From Mucidula mucida (taxonomy: Eukaryota; Basidiomycota; Agaricomycetes; Agaricales; Physalacriaceae): a DNA stretch of 16,843 bases. The notes under the pieces were generated by a model. The model did no database searches. It was not told where the DNA came from and worked only from the letters and a program-made list of their open reading frames with translations. The position numbers were made by a program, and so were the translations under genes. Every line of letters starts with the position of its first letter. Positions within the stretch are counted from its first letter, which is position 1. The stretch is from the NCBI GenBank assembly GCA_015501055.1, contig JADNYV010000735.1:1-16843 (forward strand), read 5' to 3'. Shown here in pieces: positions 1 through 8,323 of the stretch.

Positions 1-906
1 GAGATGCCAGATAGAGCATCGCTTAGCGCATCGATACCGCCATCAGCCTTCGACTCGTGGGGCAGACCTACTAAAACCACAACCGTTTAGGCTCCCCGCC
101 AGAATGGCAAAATAAATCGACCCCATACAAGGTGGCGGCGGACGAAGAGCTCATGTTCGTTGACCAGAACGGATATCGGATGCCCAAGACCACGTTACTC
201 CCTCTGATGGCCGCGGTCGATATAGTCGCGGACTCGCCTCCATTTGACTGGTCCTCCGCCGATTTTGTTACGGATCGTAATGGCCTGCGGAAACTCCTCA
301 GGTGGATCGCATACACGCGCTCTCCCACTGACAAGAACCAGAAAGAATTTCGCATAGACACCCAGCTCGCGGGGCATACAACGGTTCTTTTGAACCGATG
401 GGAGAAGCGGTATCAGGAGAAGCCAAGCGGATTTACCTTCGGTCTCAACTATGAGAAGGAGAGCACCAAACCTGCGAGTCCCATGTGCAAATCCTCAACC
501 GGGCATCACCGTATCGTTACCTACGTGTGTTCAGATAAAGTCGTTCTTTGCTGCCAACTGATGACGCATGTACGATAGAATTTTGCCGGCCTACAAATGG
601 TCGTTCGTTTCGAGGTCGATGCATGTATTATACCAAGAGAATCTCTCATCATGACAGACCGGGTACGAGTATCACAGGCGCAGACGGCGTGGATTCCTCC
701 AGCCAGTTATAGGAGCCGATGCACTGGACGTCGGCATCGTTAATGGTTACATCTTCAACGTTATCAGATGCGGTATCGTCTGGGACGCGTAGCGTCTCGA
801 TAATGTCTGAGCCGAGGCCCTCCTTGATGTCGCGATCATGAGGAGTTGTCGCTGGGGCAGAAGAGCCTCCGCGGGAGCGGCGGGGGGTGATTTCACCTCG
901 CTTCAT
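1..906 (-). pseudogene. 'Geranylgeranyl pyrophosphate synthetase'-labelled family gene broken by an internal inversion (5' part complete, 3' end beyond window)
   Basis: Three pieces of one gene are visible. The first exon runs 906 down to 660 on the minus strand (82 codons plus one base); it starts MKRGEITPRR and ends in YNWLEESTP...VILVPG, then a GTCTGT donor. The next part, beginning GSPPEW and then FVDQNGYRMP, FVTDRNGLRKLL and STGHHRIVTY, lies on the plus strand at 91-524, after an acceptor (TTTAG at 86-90, branch-like CTACTAAAAC). It continues after a 54-base intron (525-578) into FAGLQMVVRFEVDACI. The last piece returns to the minus strand at 59-1, open and reading ADGGIDALSDALSG. In this fungal family these motifs follow in exactly this order on one strand. 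Family members are widely annotated as GGPP synthetase, but no DDxxD prenyltransferase motif is seen here, so the true function is unknown. As arranged, no continuous mRNA can encode the family protein. Confidence 0.75.
61..655 (+). other. Inverted segment inside the preceding gene
   Basis: This block carries the 3' end of intron 1, all of exon 2 (91-524), intron 2 (525-578) and the start of exon 3 (579 to about 650), in the opposite orientation to the flanking exon 1 (906-660) and exon 3 remainder (59-1). The phase-1 donor at 659/660 and the phase-1 acceptor at 90/91 would join as V-P-G-S-P-P, the order expected for the family. The breakpoints fall between about 60 and 75 on the left and about 625 and 658 on the right. 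I see no long inverted repeats at the ends; only the hexamer CAGACC occurs near both (63-68 and 655-660), and it is in direct orientation. Confidence 0.65.
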
Positions 907-1512
907 CTTGCCAAGCTGTTACAGTTGGTGTAATGGCACTATCACCGCATCAAGAAGCTTGGTCTGGTGATGAACCTTGATATGATAGTGCTCTAACCCA
1001 GATAGGATGGTACTTACATACGGACTCGTTCCATCACAGGTTGTTAATGTTGATTGAAAGAGGCCAGAAATACCTTCATATGTTGCTACAGGTCCAGGAC
1101 AGTTCGAATCATGTTGTGGTTGAGAGGCACACGCGGCGTGGGAATATATTCCCGCGTTCACTTTCTCCATCATGACGACGTTTTCCGTTTAGCCACACGC
1201 CGTGGCCTTTCTCGATTGGAAGTTGTGTGCTTTTGTACTATGATATGCCACAATATCTCCTCTCCACTTGCCGGGTGTTTTGATTCTCCAACAGTCCAAC
1301 TCGCTTAACCGCTTTATTTCACGGCATAAGTACTATGAAGGTTCAGTGCGTTATTAATCAACGCTGCTCACAGCTGTTTCCATCATTCAATGTGACGGGA
1401 ATGCTTCATTAAAAGCTACTGTCAATCGAATGATTGTGGTCAAACGCTTGATGCACCACCTAGAGCTACATGACTTGTATGTCAGACTCGATGGGCACAG
1501 TAGTTCCCAATT
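907..1512. other. Intergenic, divergent 5' regions
   Basis: This 606-base stretch lies between the start of the minus-strand broken gene and the start of the plus-strand DUF6534 gene, so it should hold both promoters. Open frames here are short and resemble no family I know. I see no convincing TATA box at a useful distance from 1513 and no repeat or RNA gene. Confidence 0.5.
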
Positions 1513-3338
1513 ATGTCTTATCCTGCCACCGTTTCACCGCTCGTCCCTCTCTTACTGCCTTCTCCAGACGAAACCTTCGGTGTACTGCTCGTCGGGTTCA
1601 TGATATCTACACCGTACGTCGCTTCAACTTCGGACAGGTGCGTATAACCCACACCGTTCTTTATGACAGGTTATACGGTATCGTTTGCTACCAGGCGTGG
1701 CAGTACTACACCCGTTACGGCCGCTCGGACTCTGCTCTTTTGAAAACAATTGTACGCCCCATTCAGTGATAAATCTTCGGCGCCGCTGAAGATTGTTTAG
1801 GTTACAATCGTTTTGTGAGCTCTGCCTATTGTTTGCAGACGAATGATGCCTCACACATAGACGGCCGCCAGTCTCCTGGAAACGTCCACTCAATGCTTCA
1901 ATTCGCATGTGCTCTATTACTACTTGATAAACAAACAGGCGGACGTCCGCGCTCTTTCGACTATCATATGGCTAGCACCCTTTCCTTGTTTGATTTGACC
2001 TAGGATTGACTTGTTGTTAGGAGTCTTGTTGTGCGTTGCATACTAGTTGGAGCTGAAGACCGCGACACTAACCCTCTGGACAGGCTCCAGCTGGGGCTAC
2101 AGTCAGTGCACTCTTTACTTACGGCACTCGTTCGCCAGGTTGACCTATCTGTTAGGGCCTCGAAGGAACGATCATACAACTGTGAGCCTCCCTCCTGTTC
2201 TTCGCCGATGAGGCACTCATCATTCCTGGCCTTAGTTTCTTTGGACACAAAGTCTATATAAGTGAGCCCTCAGTCTCTACTTATGTTTCAGCACGTTATT
2301 CAACAACGCGTTCAGTGAGTGGGCGAAACAAACCCCTCTTCGCGATGATTGTATGTTTGCTTCCGTTCATTTGATGGGCTCTTGATAGTTACTTCGACCT
2401 GGTAAGATCTTGCTCGCAACTGCTTCTCTTGGTACGTGCTGCCTACATGAGCTATCCTACACAAATTACTCATGTCGCCCTAGGCTTCGCTCTCCGTGAG
2501 TAAATCTTCCCATATATCTCGGGCTTTAGTACCTTGAATATTCTTAACCTCTTAGTAGTCAACATGATCCAAGGGTATGTACTCGGTCATTCGAGCTGGT
2601 TACGTTCTTAACGTACGCGAAATCGTAGGATACGTTTCCCATCGATACAGAACGGCCCGCCTACAGCCGAGAAGGTGCTCACTTCATTCGATTTGATGTT
2701 TCTGAACGTACTAACCATACACAGCTGTTCATTCCCCTTTCTTTCGCTCTGATCGCAGGTGTCGATATCATTGTCACCTTCTGTCTGTGTTTCTTTTTGT
2801 TTCGTGGGAGACGGGAACAGCATGACAGGTCAGTGCGCCGAGTTCTGACCGAGGATGGCCATGATCTGTCCGTATAGGACGAGAAACGTCCTCAACAGGA
2901 TCATCCTGCTGACCGTCAACAATGGCATATTCGTGAGGTGGCTTTATATCTCTCGGAACACGGTCCCGTCTTGACGCCATCCTCAGTGCGACAGCATTAG
3001 GAGCATTCGTCACGAAGATAGTGTCTTCGTCTCTGATCCTGCCATTTGTGTTCACGTTCTTGTTGAGTAAAGGTGAACGCGGGCCACGGCAGACATACAG
3101 ATTCATCTCATCTCGTTTCAGCGTACACAAACATGTTTCTTTCAAGGTATCATCTTAACCTTATCCCTGATTTCATCCCTCATGCGACTACAGCTTGAAC
3201 TCGCGACATGCGTCAAGGGAGATTTTAGAAATGCCCGGCTACTTGGGCACGTCTTCGTCAGAGAGGTCTAGACCGACGTCATACGAGATTCCCGTAATGC
3301 CTATTAAAGTGGTGAGCCACGAACCCTTGCTCGCATAA
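1513..3338 (+). CDS. DUF6534 family multi-pass membrane protein (copy 1, 18 exons, 309 aa)
   Basis: This is an intact gene of a family greatly expanded in Agaricomycetes: integral membrane proteins with about seven hydrophobic segments and no established function. Exons: 1513-1613, 1670-1751, 1801-1814, 1872-1970, 2021-2030, 2084-2101, 2156-2181, 2236-2261, 2316-2350, 2407-2431, 2484-2495, 2559-2574, 2629-2674, 2725-2828, 2878-2937, 2987-3072, 3122-3146, 3194-3338; together 930 bases. Key segments are FGVLLVGFMISTP-LYGIVCYQAWQYY, LLETSTQCFNSHVLYYYL, STIIW-SLV and GLEGTIIQ-LFF. The C-terminal DUF6534 region reads GVDIIVTFCLCFFLF, then VNNGIFVSATALGAFVT, then KAYTNMFLSSLNSR. Phases agree at every junction, and most exon lengths equal those of the paralogue at 12073-13760. 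Intron 4 (1971-2020) has a GC donor. The start at 1513 gives the usual short N-terminus; an ATG at 1489 is out of frame. Confidence 0.85.
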
Positions 3339-3827
3339 CGCCAGTCTGATGTGGCGCACAATGTAGGTCACAAATGAATCACAATGTACAGACGACACGC
3401 GCACCGTGCATACGTATAGGCCAAGAAAGGACTCTATCGGGTATATGCAGGATTCTCGGGAGATAACGGGAACTGCAGTTTGAATTCTGCGGCTTAGTAC
3501 AAACTAAAGTTTGAAGGCGAACGCGGTACACTACTCCGTATTCTCCCTTTGTTCTAGCTATGACACATTTCAGCGGCCGCTTCGTATGCCAAAAGTTGAC
3601 CCGCTAAGAAAGTTGATGTAGAAGAATGGTTGGCTTTATTACCGACCGTATGCGATCCGTACTACAGATATCGAATTACCATATTGGGTAATTGCCGACG
3701 CGGCGGAACTGCGTCGGGGAGCTGTCGGGCCCCGCCAGAGCATTGTGAGCCCAAATTTTAGTGACCACTGCGACATTTCGTCATTTCGTCGGTCGCTGTG
3801 ACCTGTGACCAACGAATTGAATGGAAT

Positions 3828-3842
3828 TACGGCCGTATACGG
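3828..3842. promoter_or_regulatory. Two overlapping 10-base palindromes (TACGGCCGTA and CCGTATACGG)
   Basis: TACGGCCGTA occupies 3828-3837 and CCGTATACGG 3833-3842; each equals its own reverse complement. CGG/CCG pairs in such arrangements are the kind of site bound by fungal Zn2Cys6 regulators. They lie about 190 bases upstream of the BTB start. The regulatory role is inferred only. Confidence 0.3.
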
Positions 3843-3862
3843 AGGTTGTCACGAGCTCGAAG

Positions 3863-3893
3863 CCGTAACTTGACTATTTCCGTAACTATGACT
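3863..3893 (+). repeat. Imperfect direct repeat in the BTB upstream region
   Basis: CCGTAACTTGACT (3863-3875) recurs as CCGTAACTATGACT (3880-3893), differing by one inserted base. The copies are 17 bases apart and may be a paired regulator site or a chance duplication. Confidence 0.4.
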
Positions 3894-3982
3894 GGTTGCG
3901 CGCGTTGTATATGGTCGCGAAATTCACGGTTTTCTCTGGAACACATGGAAAGCACTACTTAAAAGTGGCGTCTGTTTGTGCA

Positions 3983-3990
3983 TATTTAAT
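3983..3990 (+). promoter_or_regulatory. TATA-like element of the BTB gene
   Basis: TATTTAAT lies 42-49 bases upstream of the ATG at 4032. The spacing fits a short leader, but the match to a consensus TATA box is imperfect. Confidence 0.35.
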
Positions 3991-4031
3991 ATGACAGATC
4001 CCGTGATCGTATACCCTTCGCTTTTACCACC

Positions 4032-5093
4032 ATGACCAAAGATACAACGCGTCCTGCGAAACGTCCGCGGGCGTCTGACGCGACCGCTGACTCTTATATG
4101 CATGACACGACACTTTGGCTACAAGATGGAAATATCATTCTGGTCAGCTCTCAGCCTCAAGCGAAAGGATTTCGCGTACATCGTTCGATTCTTGCCATGT
4201 ACTCGGAATTTTTCGCAGACATGTTCAAGCTGGCTCGTCCGGAGAAATCCTCTAGTCAGGAGCCCTCTGAGCAGTCGGAGGACTGCACGACGCTACCCTT
4301 GACGGACAACGGTTACGATGTATCCTGCTTCTTGCAGTATCTTTATGTGCCCAAGTGCGACCTTTCCCCATACTCAAACAGTGATGTATTTTGACGCATA
4401 GTAGCTATTTTCAGTGCGGAACGCCAACATCTCTCGTCCGGCTGGATGCAATGCTCCGCATGGCCACAAAATACCTATGTCAACGACTTCGCGAGGATGT
4501 CATCAAACACCTCACCTTTGATGTACTGTCCTAAGTTCACCTCCGAATCACGCAAGCTTCTCCCCGCCCCAGATCTTGTTCCTGAAGGAGACGTCGACAC
4601 GCATGCTATTACAGCCATTCGCATGGGAAGGTCGTACAACGTTCCTCAAATCCTGCCCGTTGTCTTCTATTACGCGGCTACCATTGATCCAGTTAAATAC
4701 GTCAAAATTCGGCCCTTCTTGTCATCTGAGGATCAACTCACTCTGATCAGTGGGCGCGCCGAATTGATGGAGGCCATTTTCAGTGAGGCGTGGTGTTGGC
4801 TTTTGGACACTGGATTCGAAAACAGTTGTGAAGATGAAGACTGCGAGAGGACACGATGTGATATCATCCGCGCTATTACTCGGCGCGCTGCTCACGCGGT
4901 GGACCTTTTCCTACGTGATATGCCTCACCAAACTATCCAGGATCGGGTGGCGTCCAACACCGAGATAGTAAAAGCTGACGAAGTGTGCCCGGACTGTTTT
5001 CGTCTTTGGAAGAAAGCGGAATGTGCTGCCTATTCGGCGGTCTGGAACGAATTGCCATTCTACTTTGGATTGAAGCCGTGGCCAAAGAAGTGA
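4032..5093 (+). CDS. BTB/POZ domain protein with a one-base frame break
   Basis: The start sits in a strong context (taccaccATGacc). A basic N-terminus (RPAKRPRA) leads into a BTB fold: LWLQDGNIILVSS, FRVHRSILAMYSEFFADMF, LPLTDNGYDVSCFLQYLY. Exon 1 probably ends at 4346 (donor GTGCCC) and exon 2 begins at 4415 after TTTTCAG. It reads LDAMLRMATKYLCQRLRED and VIKHLTFDVLS and then meets TAA at 4532-4534. One base later the frame reopens with KFTSESRKLLPAP and runs to 5093 through AITAIRMGRSYNVPQILP, a Cys-rich stretch and CPDCFRLWKK...WNELPFYFGL, the usual end of these mushroom BTB proteins. The family is expanded in Agaricomycetes, and members are thought to act as protein-interaction modules, some with cullin ligases. 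The extra base near 4531-4533 is either a real disabling mutation or a sequence error. A better-looking donor at 4355 would give the later frame but loses the LRMATKY motif. Confidence 0.75.
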
Positions 5094-5750
5094 CCTCAAC
5101 GATCCAGAATGTACGTTGCGCTTTCTTTCCCTCGTCAAAATAGTCAGCTATGTCTTCTACAGGCTTTGCGCGCTTCCGTTTAGATTCTTAGAGCTGTGAG
5201 CTGTGTCTGAAACATGTTTTTGATAGGTAATCACTGCACCGTTTGTATTTTATCGCTTATATTTAGAGCGTACTGTCGCGACATATGGGCGTGCACTGCA
5301 TGACAGTTTGAATTCATCTATTCGCTGATCAACCCCCCTTTGCTATTGAAGACGCTCACTGGCAGGCGAAATAAGGTGCCGGTAGTAATCTGCGCTTCTC
5401 ATTGTAACAATCATCAGCAGGATGGTTAACACCGGTACGGCTGGCGTTGATTTCTACCATCGCTGAGCGCTCTTTAGTGACATTGTATTCGTTTGACGTT
5501 CTACTGAAGATGAGATGACACTGACATATGGTGCTGATGCTACACCCGACTTCGTCAGCGCGCCCGCCGCCTTGTCAAAATCCGTCAGAAATCCTCTGTT
5601 TTACTGCGTACGGCAATGGCTATCCTATCCTACTGGGACAATTGAAGTACGTACTTCCTAGGCAACGCCACCTCCGTCTCGTCTGTCCATCTTTCAGATT
5701 ACAACTCTGCGGGCTCTTCGGCGCTGGTGATCTCTTGTTTTCTCTCGAGG
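5094..5750. other. Intergenic between the BTB gene and the secreted protein gene
   Basis: Contains the BTB 3' flank and the upstream region of the next gene. A 120-codon open frame starts at 5528 but runs straight through the TATA box and leader of the downstream gene; its composition and lack of family motifs argue against it being coding. Confidence 0.5.
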
Positions 5751-5758
5751 TATATAAG
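5751..5758 (+). promoter_or_regulatory. TATA box of the secreted protein gene
   Basis: TATATAAG is a strong TATA match about 190 bases before the ATG at 5949. With transcription starting some 30-60 bases downstream and the leader intron (5887-5937) removed, the mature leader would be roughly 80-110 bases. Confidence 0.6.
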
Positions 5759-5886
5759 GGCTATTCTCTGCCAAAATGTTCTTCACAACTTGACTTTCGT
5801 TTCTGCGTCTGTTTTGACTCTTCTTACTTCGTTCATTTCCTTTGGCCCGGCGCCTTTTGCTTTCTTCTCGACTTATTCCACCACTT

Positions 5887-5937
5887 GTGAGTTATTCCCT
5901 TTGATCTGCGTCGAACGCACACCAAATTTCTCGTCAG
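5887..5937 (+). other. Probable 5' leader intron (51 bases)
   Basis: GTGAGT at 5887 and TCGTCAG ending at 5937 give a typical-length intron ending 11 bases before the ATG at 5949. Inferred from splice signals only. Confidence 0.5.
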
Positions 5938-5948
5938 ACACTGTCATT

Positions 5949-7063
5949 ATGATTACAACCGCCTTCTCAACTTTTCTGGCTGTGTCCACGCTCATGTTAG
6001 GGGCCACTGCAGCTCCTCTTTCCATCGGTACGCCACTTCTTATTCCCACTGTATCACTTTCGCTCATCCGACACAGCTACTCGTTCCGATGGGTCAGTGT
6101 CCTTGTGGTACCCTCACTCGTTCGACAGCTGGCACGGCATTTCTTCGCTACACGGCTTCGACAATTTCTATGGAGTCGGAAACTTCGATGGGTCGTTCTT
6201 CCACCAACCGACCATCGTTGAGCAAACGGAAGTCGTTTGCCGTTCTGTCGACATTGAAATCATCCAGCAGAAGCTAGTCGTTCTCCAGGAGATTGCTAAA
6301 CGGTTCGTACTTCCTACTGTCTCATGAATAACTATTCGACTAACCCCGACGATGCAGAGTAATCACCGAGCTCATCTGCGAAGTCGAGACGCAGGCCATC
6401 GTCTTTGAGCAGTTCTCTGCCTCGTTCGCCTCCTTCCGGAACGACCTATTCCGCTCCTCCGGCACGCCCGTGGGATACGACTCTGCTATCGCGTCGCACT
6501 TTGGCGACCTGTTCGATGCGGATGGCACTTTGACTACCACCGACCTTGGGTTTATTGGGTCAGATATTGGGAAGCGGCTTGTCGTCCCGTCGGGCTCGAA
6601 CTGGGATGATGAGCTTTCGCCGTCCATTCTCGCTGGTCTGGAGGACAATGTTTCGTCTGCGCTTACTGGGGTGGGCACGAGCATTTCGTCCGGAATCAAC
6701 GATGTGCCCACGCCTTCTGTCATTATTGGATCCATCCCCAGCGACGATGGGATTATCCCAGCTCCCGCCATTACAGACGTCGGACTTATCCCGACCACCG
6801 ACGGCGCGATGATCCCAGTTACTACCTCCACTGACGTCGGTAATACCACTGCCACGGCTTTCGATCCTTCGTTCACAACCGTCAGCGCTGCCGATCCTAG
6901 TAGCACTTTTGTCCCCATCAGTGATCCTGCGCTGGCTCCGGGAACTGACAGCGTGACTCCCATTGGAGATATCACCGCGGCGCCTGCTAGCGCGTCCGCT
7001 GGTGTTGCTCCCTCAGGCTCAGTTTCCGCGGTTGTGAGTGCAGTTGTCACGGCTAGTGTGTGA
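5949..7063 (+). CDS. Secreted hypothetical protein with Ser/Thr/Ala/Pro-rich C-terminal tail (336 aa)
   Basis: Three exons: 5949-6027, 6077-6302, 6358-7063, with introns of 49 and 55 bases; the second has the branch site ACTAACC. The first 22 or so residues form a signal peptide (MITTAFSTFLAVSTLMLGATAA), so the product is probably secreted. After it come a Trp/Phe/Gly/His-rich stretch (WHGISSLHGFDNFYGVGNFD), a conserved block VEQTEVVCRSVDIEIIQQKL and ITELICEVETQAIVFEQF with regularly placed Cys. A domain GYDSAIASHFGDLF, LGFIGSDIGKRLVVPSGSNW and DDELSPSILAG follows. I recognise this as a secreted family seen in other Agaricomycetes but know no function. The last 150 residues are low-complexity (Ser, Thr, Ala, Pro, Asp, Val), a likely O-glycosylated stalk. 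No GPI signal is clear, although the final VVSAVVTASV is mildly hydrophobic. Confidence 0.8.
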
Positions 7064-7415
7064 ACAGAATAGAGACGGTGCTAATATGATTGGGAGTGGA
7101 AATGGACTTTATTTCTCGGAGTGGCTCGTAGTACTTAGTCAATCAGGAGATGGATTGAGACATGGACTTCATATACTATTGCGTTATATTGTATACCTCG
7201 GATAAGGCTATATACTTCTTGGGTATGCCTTGCTCACCAATTATCGGACCGATCGGTCCGCGACATCATCCCCTCTGAAAATCATTTCCATGTTTCTTCT
7301 CGCCAAGCACGCGTTCTTCTCCTCCAACTCACGCTTGACCATTCTCGCCGCTTGGGCGCTCACAGACCGCTGATTATCACCCTCCATTCAACGCGTCCAT
7401 CAGAAACCACGCGTA
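7064..7415. other. 3' flank of the secreted protein gene and upstream region of the next gene
   Basis: AT-rich for about 150 bases after the stop (TATACT, TTATATTG, TATATAC), as expected of a fungal 3' end, then pyrimidine-rich sequence. It holds the palindrome at 7245-7260 and no gene I can support. Confidence 0.5.
7245..7260. promoter_or_regulatory. Perfect 16-base palindrome of CGG-N10-CCG form
   Basis: CGGACCGATCGGTCCG equals its reverse complement. An inverted CGG/CCG pair is the classic half-site layout for dimeric Zn2Cys6 regulators, and the N11 spacing is that of Gal4 while shorter spacings suit other members. It lies 182 bases after the secreted protein gene and about 270 before the ATG at 7533, so the DUF6699-like gene is the natural candidate target. 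Function is inferred. Confidence 0.45.
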
Positions 7416-7532
7416 TTGCGCGGCATGGACTCACCGACACGGGCGCTTCACTTCTTGCATCTCACCACCACCATTGTACGTCCAACTCCCCCGTTTCTTC
7501 CAAGTGAACTCTTACCCGTAGGCTCCAGAGCA

Positions 7533-7922
7533 ATGGGCGGGACACGCTCTTCACCGCCCGCGAACCCTAAACGTCAACAAATACCATTACCATCGCAGGT
7601 CGATGGAGATACTATTTCGATACACCCTCTTTTCTTCTGTCTGGACTTGGCCCTCTATCTACGTCCCCCACCGCATGCACGTGGACAAGTAGCAACAGAT
7701 CCATCTCTGCCCTCCCTGACACTCGTCTTTGTACGCGCAAACGGAGAATGGGATATATGCACCGTGCATGGCTCCGCAGAGCTCGGCCACGTCGTGGCAG
7801 ATGACGTTCTACGCGGTATACGCATGCTACTTTCGCGTCAGAGTGCGCCCTGTGCGAACTTGAAGGGACGCTTGGTAAAAATGGAGGACATCACCGATAC
7901 TTGGGAGCTGGTGCTCCTTTAG
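7533..7922 (+). CDS. DUF6699-like small protein (about 129 aa)
   Basis: The C-terminal part resembles DUF6699 proteins of basidiomycetes: ISIHPLFF, ALYLRPPP, ATDPSLPSLTLVF, WDICTVHG, VVADDVLRGIRMLL, then a shortened middle and DTWELVLL at the end. That order (HPL, ATxPSLPSL, W-I-V-H, V-DVL, final W-L) is the family pattern; function is unknown. The Arg/Trp-rich middle usually found between the DVL helix and the final strand is mostly missing, so this may be a short or decaying member. The frame is open from 7416, with other ATGs at 7416 and 7425; 7533 was chosen because the family region starts soon after and the context (agagcaATGggc) is reasonable. A 46-base GT...AG stretch at 7477-7522 could be an intron but would shift the frame. 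Confidence 0.5.
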   Translation: MGGTRSSPPANPKRQQIPLPSQVDGDTISIHPLFFCLDLALYLRPPPHARGQVATDPSLPSLTLVFVRANGEWDICTVHGSAELGHVVADDVLRGIRMLLSRQSAPCANLKGRLVKMEDITDTWELVLL

Positions 7923-8323
7923 GTTTCAACACTTGGACTTTATCAGCATGGATCATCATTGTACAACACCTGACATACTGGACATTTCGGACGCTTCGAA
8001 CGCTTATCGCTTTACTGTGTTATCACAATCTTTGGGTTTTCTCAAGTCGACAGTTATCTATCCACCACTACGTATTGTATCATCTTCTTCGATTCAGGAT
8101 ATTGTTTTACCTAGACACTGGACGCTGTGGACGCCTGCCTGCTATCACCCTACTAGTAATCGTACTTACTGATATTGCACACATACCAGAGTTCACAAGT
8201 CGTCGGTAACTGGCGAAAGATGCGTTGCATGGGCGCTATTAGGACTCAGAACAATCTGGCAGGGTGCCTTCGGACTCTACTTCCGTATCGAAGCTCTGAC
8301 AGGCGGAGTCGGGCGGCTACTGA
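7923..8323. other. Intergenic between the DUF6699-like gene and the F-box remnant
   Basis: About 400 bases of AT-rich sequence with short open frames lacking family features. A short tandem TACTGAG TACTGAG occurs just before 8330. Nothing else is supportable. Confidence 0.5.

Larger units (their letters stand above)
3339..4031. other. Intergenic region upstream of the BTB gene
   Basis: About 690 bases without a gene I can support. The part nearest the BTB gene holds overlapping palindromes at 3828-3842, a short repeat at 3863-3893 and a TATA-like TATTTAAT at 3983-3990. The rest shows no family match. Confidence 0.5.

Noticed and set aside
63..660. CAGACC near both ends of the inverted block as the repeat that caused the inversion.
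   Set aside because: The copies are only six bases and in direct, not inverted, orientation, so they do not explain an inversion by recombination.
3476..5315. CAGTTTGAATTC occurs on both sides of the BTB gene (3476-3487 and 5304-5315), like a target-site duplication or flanking repeat.
   Set aside because: A 12-base match between two places is expected several times by chance in a window this long, and the flanks do not extend the match.
5528..6221. Two overlapping plus-strand frames (5528-5890, 5727-6221) as genes.
   Set aside because: They cross the TATA box, leader intron and first coding intron of the secreted protein gene, which has a far better model.
6340..7050. A 236-codon minus-strand frame.
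   Set aside because: It is the mirror of the low-complexity last exon of the secreted protein; its Val/Ala/Thr-rich content is an artefact of that codon use.
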